Shown piece by piece: positions 61,493 to 64,000 of a stretch of 64,000 nucleotides of DNA. The stretch covers positions 59,799 to 123,798 of the forward strand of contig JAFAFA010000036.1 of the NCBI GenBank assembly GCA_023423695.1. Reading direction: 5' to 3'. The DNA comes from Pseudomonadota bacterium. Its GTDB lineage: Bacteria; Pseudomonadota; Alphaproteobacteria; Azospirillales; Azospirillaceae. Within the stretch, counting starts at the first letter, position 1, and each line of letters opens with the position of its first letter. The notes under the pieces are model-generated. The model was given only the letters and a program-made list of their open reading frames with translations, ran no database searches and was not told the DNA's origin. The translations under genes were made by a program, and so were the position numbers.

Positions 61493-61978
61493 TTACCCTG
61501 CGCAGCCCGCCTGATAGCGCTCCATCGCGGCGCGGATGTCGTCGGGGATCGGCACCGAGGCGAAATCGTCCAGCGAGGTGGTGACCAGCGTCAGGCTGCC
61601 CGATAGCCGGACCTGCCCCTCATGCTCGCCGTTGATGCGCAGCTTGACGGAACTGCGGCCGAGCCGCTCCAGCAGGACGCCCAGCGTCAGGGTGTCGCCC
61701 ATGCGGCTGGGAATCACGAAATCGCATTCGGCATGCACGATCGGCAGCCCCAGCCGCCGCTGCAGGATCATCGTCGCATAGTCGATGTCCAGACCCTGGG
61801 TGAACCAGTCCTCCACCGTCCCGTTGAACATGTCGAAATAGACCGGAAAATAGACGATTCCGGCGGGATCGCAGTGGGAAAAGCGAATGGGCCGCTGAAT
61901 CCGGAAACAGCCCGGCGGCAGAGGCCGGTGGCTGGGGTTCTGTTCGGGGCGGCGCGACCGCTCGCTGTACTCGTGCAT
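61493..61978 (-). CDS. Acyl-CoA thioesterase, 4-hydroxybenzoyl-CoA thioesterase (hot-dog) family
   Basis: A 161-residue hot-dog fold protein. The signature IRFSHCDPAGIVYFPVYFDM contains the catalytic Asp region of the 4HBT type, followed by WFTQGLDIDYATMI helix and DFVIPSRMGDTLTL strand. It hydrolyses an acyl- or aryl-CoA to free acid and CoA. I chose the ATG at 61978; the upstream ATG at 62086 would add an unrelated 36-residue leader. It stands 43 bases before the Lrp gene on the same strand. Substrate unknown. Confidence 0.88.
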   Translation of the reverse strand: MHEYSERSRRPEQNPSHRPLPPGCFRIQRPIRFSHCDPAGIVYFPVYFDMFNGTVEDWFTQGLDIDYATMILQRRLGLPIVHAECDFVIPSRMGDTLTLGVLLERLGRSSVKLRINGEHEGQVRLSGSLTLVTTSLDDFASVPIPDDIRAAMERYQAGCAG

Positions 61979-62388
61979 CTCTCGATCAATCCTTGTTCCG
62001 CTCAGGCTTCGGACATATGGGGTGGCCGGGCCGTTGCGGTAGCCGCGTCTCTTCCGGCGGCAAACAGTTGTAGCTATCCCAAACAATCCGGGAAAAGCAC
62101 CTTTTGTTCAATGGGTTCCTGCAGGAATAGGGGAAAGCCGCAATATTCGCTCCGCTTGCTGTTGCGGAAATGCTGCAGTGCAATCACTACGATGCCGGGA
62201 ATCCGCATTCGGTATCACTGCCCGCAATTTGTCGCAGACTCCGCGGCTTTTAGCGCAAACATCACACAAAGATCCCCCATGACATCGCCATCCTCCGCGC
62301 ACATCCCGGGTTCAGGCCCAAAACGGACATCAGGCCCGACAGATCCGCGAAGGAACCGTCGGACCCATCAGGCAAGGACACCGAACCG
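61979..62388. other. Intergenic region upstream of beta-helix protein gene
   Basis: About 410 bases with lower GC than average. It separates the divergent thioesterase and beta-helix protein genes and must contain both promoters. I see no gene and no clear operator. Confidence 0.5.
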
Positions 62389-64000
62389 ATGGCCACCTCC
62401 ACTTCCAAGATCGTCGTGAACGCCCAAGGCAAGGCCGCCGGTGGCGTGAACGCCCATTTCACCCTGCTGGTCGACGGCCAGAAGGTGGGTGAGGGCACCG
62501 CCGGCACGACGGCGAAGGATTTCGTCTTCACCCCCGTGCTGACGGCCGACGCCGCGCACAAGGTGCAGATCCGCTACGACAACGACGCCGTCATCAACGG
62601 CCAGGACCGCAGCCTGACCGTCAACAGCATCAGCATCGGCGGCAAGACGATCGCCCCGACCGCCGGAATCGTCAGCTACGACAAGGGCGCGCTCGACGGC
62701 CGGGACGTCGTCGCCGGCCAGCCGAACATGTGGTGGAACGGCACGCTGGTGGTCAACGCCGACAAGAGCTATTTCCCCGCCACCGCAACTCCCGTGGCCG
62801 GCACCGGCGCCAAGGACACCATCGTCGTGAACGCGTCCGGCACCCCGGCGGGCGGCGTGAACGCCCATTTCAAGGTGCTGGTCGACGGCAAGCAGATCGG
62901 CGAGGGAACAGCCGGCACCACCGCCAGGGATTTCAGCTTCACCACCGACGCCGCCGACCGCGTGGCGCACAAGGTGCAGATCCAGTACGACAACGACGCC
63001 GTCATCAATGGCCAGGACCGCAGCCTGAACGTCAACAGCATCACCATCAACGGCCACAGCTATGCCCCGACCAGCAGCGCCGTCACCTATGACAAGGGCG
63101 CGCTCGACGGCAAGGACGTGATCGCCGGCCAGAAGGGGATGTGGTGGAACGGCACGCTGGTGGTGAACGCCCCGGCCTCCGACTTCCCGGCCGGCACGAC
63201 CACGCCGGCGCCGACGCCCACGCCGACCCCCACTCCGACGCCCACCCCCACGGTGCCGGCGCCGACCGAACCCGGCTTCTACGTCGCCAAGAACGGCAAC
63301 GACAGCTGGTCGGGCAAGCTGGCGGCTCCCAACGCCGCCGGCACCGACGGCCCCTTCGCCTCGCTGCAGAAGGCGCAGGCCGCCATGCGCGCCGATCCCA
63401 ACATCGACACCACCTATGTGCGCGGCGGCGACTATTACCTGAAGAATGTGGTCTGGCTGGACGGCCAGGATTCCGGCGTCACCTTCTCCGGCTACGGCAA
63501 CGAGAAGGCGGTGATCCACGGCAGCGCGCAGGCGTCCGTGTCCTTCGGTCTGGGCGGCGCCAAGAACGTCACCATCGAAGGCCTGACCTTCACCGACGGC
63601 GTCGCGAGCGGCCATTATGTCTTCGCCGACAACGCGGCCGGCCTGACCTTCGCCAACAACACCGTGACGGGCGGCGGCTATGGCATCACGGTGCAGAACA
63701 GCGCCAACAGCAAGGTGATCGGCAACCAGTTCGACCGCACCGGCGCCGAGGCCATCTTCGTCAAGGCCGGCTCGAACGCCACAGTGGTGTCCGACAACCT
63801 AATCAGGCATCCGAACGCCGCCGACCGCGGCGACGCCGGCATCTGGGTCAACGGCAGCTCCGACGTCAAGATTACCCACAACCAGATCGAGAATTCGCCG
63901 GAGAAGGCCATCGCCGTCGGCTCGGTGCAGACGGACGGCAGCGACGCGACCTACCGGGCGACCATCGCCTTCAACAAGGTGATCGACGCCAACCTGGAAT
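62389..64000 (+). CDS. Secreted beta-helix protein with two carbohydrate-binding modules, partial (cut at window end)
   Basis: Open to the window edge for 537 codons, so the C-terminus is missing. Two tandem CBM60-like modules cover residues about 5-135 and 145-265 (IVVNAQGKAAGG, FTLLVDGQKVGEG; second copy FKVLVDGKQIGEG), about three-quarters alike. A Thr/Pro linker follows (PTPTPTPTPT, DNA 63200-63260). From residue about 300 a parallel beta-helix starts: YVAKNGNDSWSGKLAAPN, with right-handed repeats such as NNTVTGGGYGITVQNS and SDNLIRH. Such folds are pectate-lyase-like or polysaccharide-lyase scaffolds. No Sec signal; type I secretion is likely. AAGGA lies about 10 bases before the ATG. 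It shares its modules with the GH5 enzyme at 56.2-58.6 kb. Confidence 0.87.
   Translation, partial: MATSTSKIVVNAQGKAAGGVNAHFTLLVDGQKVGEGTAGTTAKDFVFTPVLTADAAHKVQIRYDNDAVINGQDRSLTVNSISIGGKTIAPTAGIVSYDKGALDGRDVVAGQPNMWWNGTLVVNADKSYFPATATPVAGTGAKDTIVVNASGTPAGGVNAHFKVLVDGKQIGEGTAGTTARDFSFTTDAADRVAHKVQIQYDNDAVINGQDRSLNVNSITINGHSYAPTSSAVTYDKGALDGKDVIAGQKGMWWNGTLVVNAPASDFPAGTTTPAPTPTPTPTPTPTPTVPAPTEPGFYVAKNGNDSWSGKLAAPNAAGTDGPFASLQKAQAAMRADPNIDTTYVRGGDYYLKNVVWLDGQDSGVTFSGYGNEKAVIHGSAQASVSFGLGGAKNVTIEGLTFTDGVASGHYVFADNAAGLTFANNTVTGGGYGITVQNSANSKVIGNQFDRTGAEAIFVKAGSNATVVSDNLIRHPNAADRGDAGIWVNGSSDVKITHNQIENSPEKAIAVGSVQTDGSDATYRATIAFNKVIDANLE

Overview
The window is very GC-rich, with strong G/C preference at third codon positions and short gaps between genes. 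Together with the gene content (RpoH-type sigma factor, DUF6476 membrane protein, DUF1127 protein, yej-type peptide ABC system, several secreted repeat proteins), this points to an alphaproteobacterium of the Rhodospirillales, most like Azospirillum. That assignment is inference from style and content; no 16S gene is present. Two ParA-type ATPases lie in the window, so a chromosome or a large replicon (chromid) are both possible.

Layout. 0-6 kb: start of a chemoreceptor, an SDR oxidoreductase, a small secreted protein, an RlmL-like RNA methyltransferase, and a cytochrome P450 divergent from an AraC regulator. 6.1-6.5 kb: three tandem tRNA-Glu genes. 6.5-10.1 kb: threonine aldolase, DUF6476 protein, RluA/RluD pseudouridine synthase and RpoH. 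10.1-13.5 kb: leftward genes for a GGCT-like protein, VOC protein, PhzF, a PLP dehydratase, a GNAT and a DUF1127 protein. 13.7-17.4 kb: MFS exporter, divergent LysR regulator, aldo/keto reductase. 17.6-20.8 kb: an unknown protein, an M20 peptidase and a ParA ATPase with a C-terminal membrane tail. 20.9-23.7 kb: arsenic resistance operon arsR-arsC-acr3-arsH. 23.8-28.4 kb: valine catabolism (mmsA, acyl-CoA dehydrogenase, mmsB) with a convergent LysR gene. 28.6-31 kb: a secreted Pro-rich protein and a ParA/DUF3102-like pair preceded by palindromic repeats. 31.1-36.4 kb: a giant two-partner-secretion exoprotein fused to a caspase-like domain. 36.5-38.5 kb: hmgA behind a perfect operator-like palindrome, and a small methyltransferase. 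38.7-41.8 kb: an ABC-exporter-like protein with a degenerate ATPase and a cyclic-nucleotide-binding-like domain. 41.9-48.1 kb: yej-type peptide importer. 48.3-54.6 kb: a six-gene, start-stop-overlapping glycan operon. 54.6-56.1 kb: tetR-map pair. 56.2-64 kb: a GH5 glycanase and a beta-helix protein that share carbohydrate-binding modules, bracketing pyk, an Lrp regulator and a thioesterase.

How the parts work together. The ars genes form a complete sense-reduce-export-oxidise set. The mms genes turn isobutyryl-CoA-derived intermediates into propionyl-CoA. The glycan operon has four glycosyltransferases, a phosphatase and a deacetylase and probably builds a surface polysaccharide. The GH5 and beta-helix proteins look like co-secreted, plant-polymer-binding enzymes, fitting a rhizosphere lifestyle.

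The most unusual items are the TPS-caspase fusion, the pseudo-ABC/cNMP protein, GC-rich palindromic elements that have entered two coding sequences in frame, and the palindrome array in front of the ParA/DUF3102-like pair.
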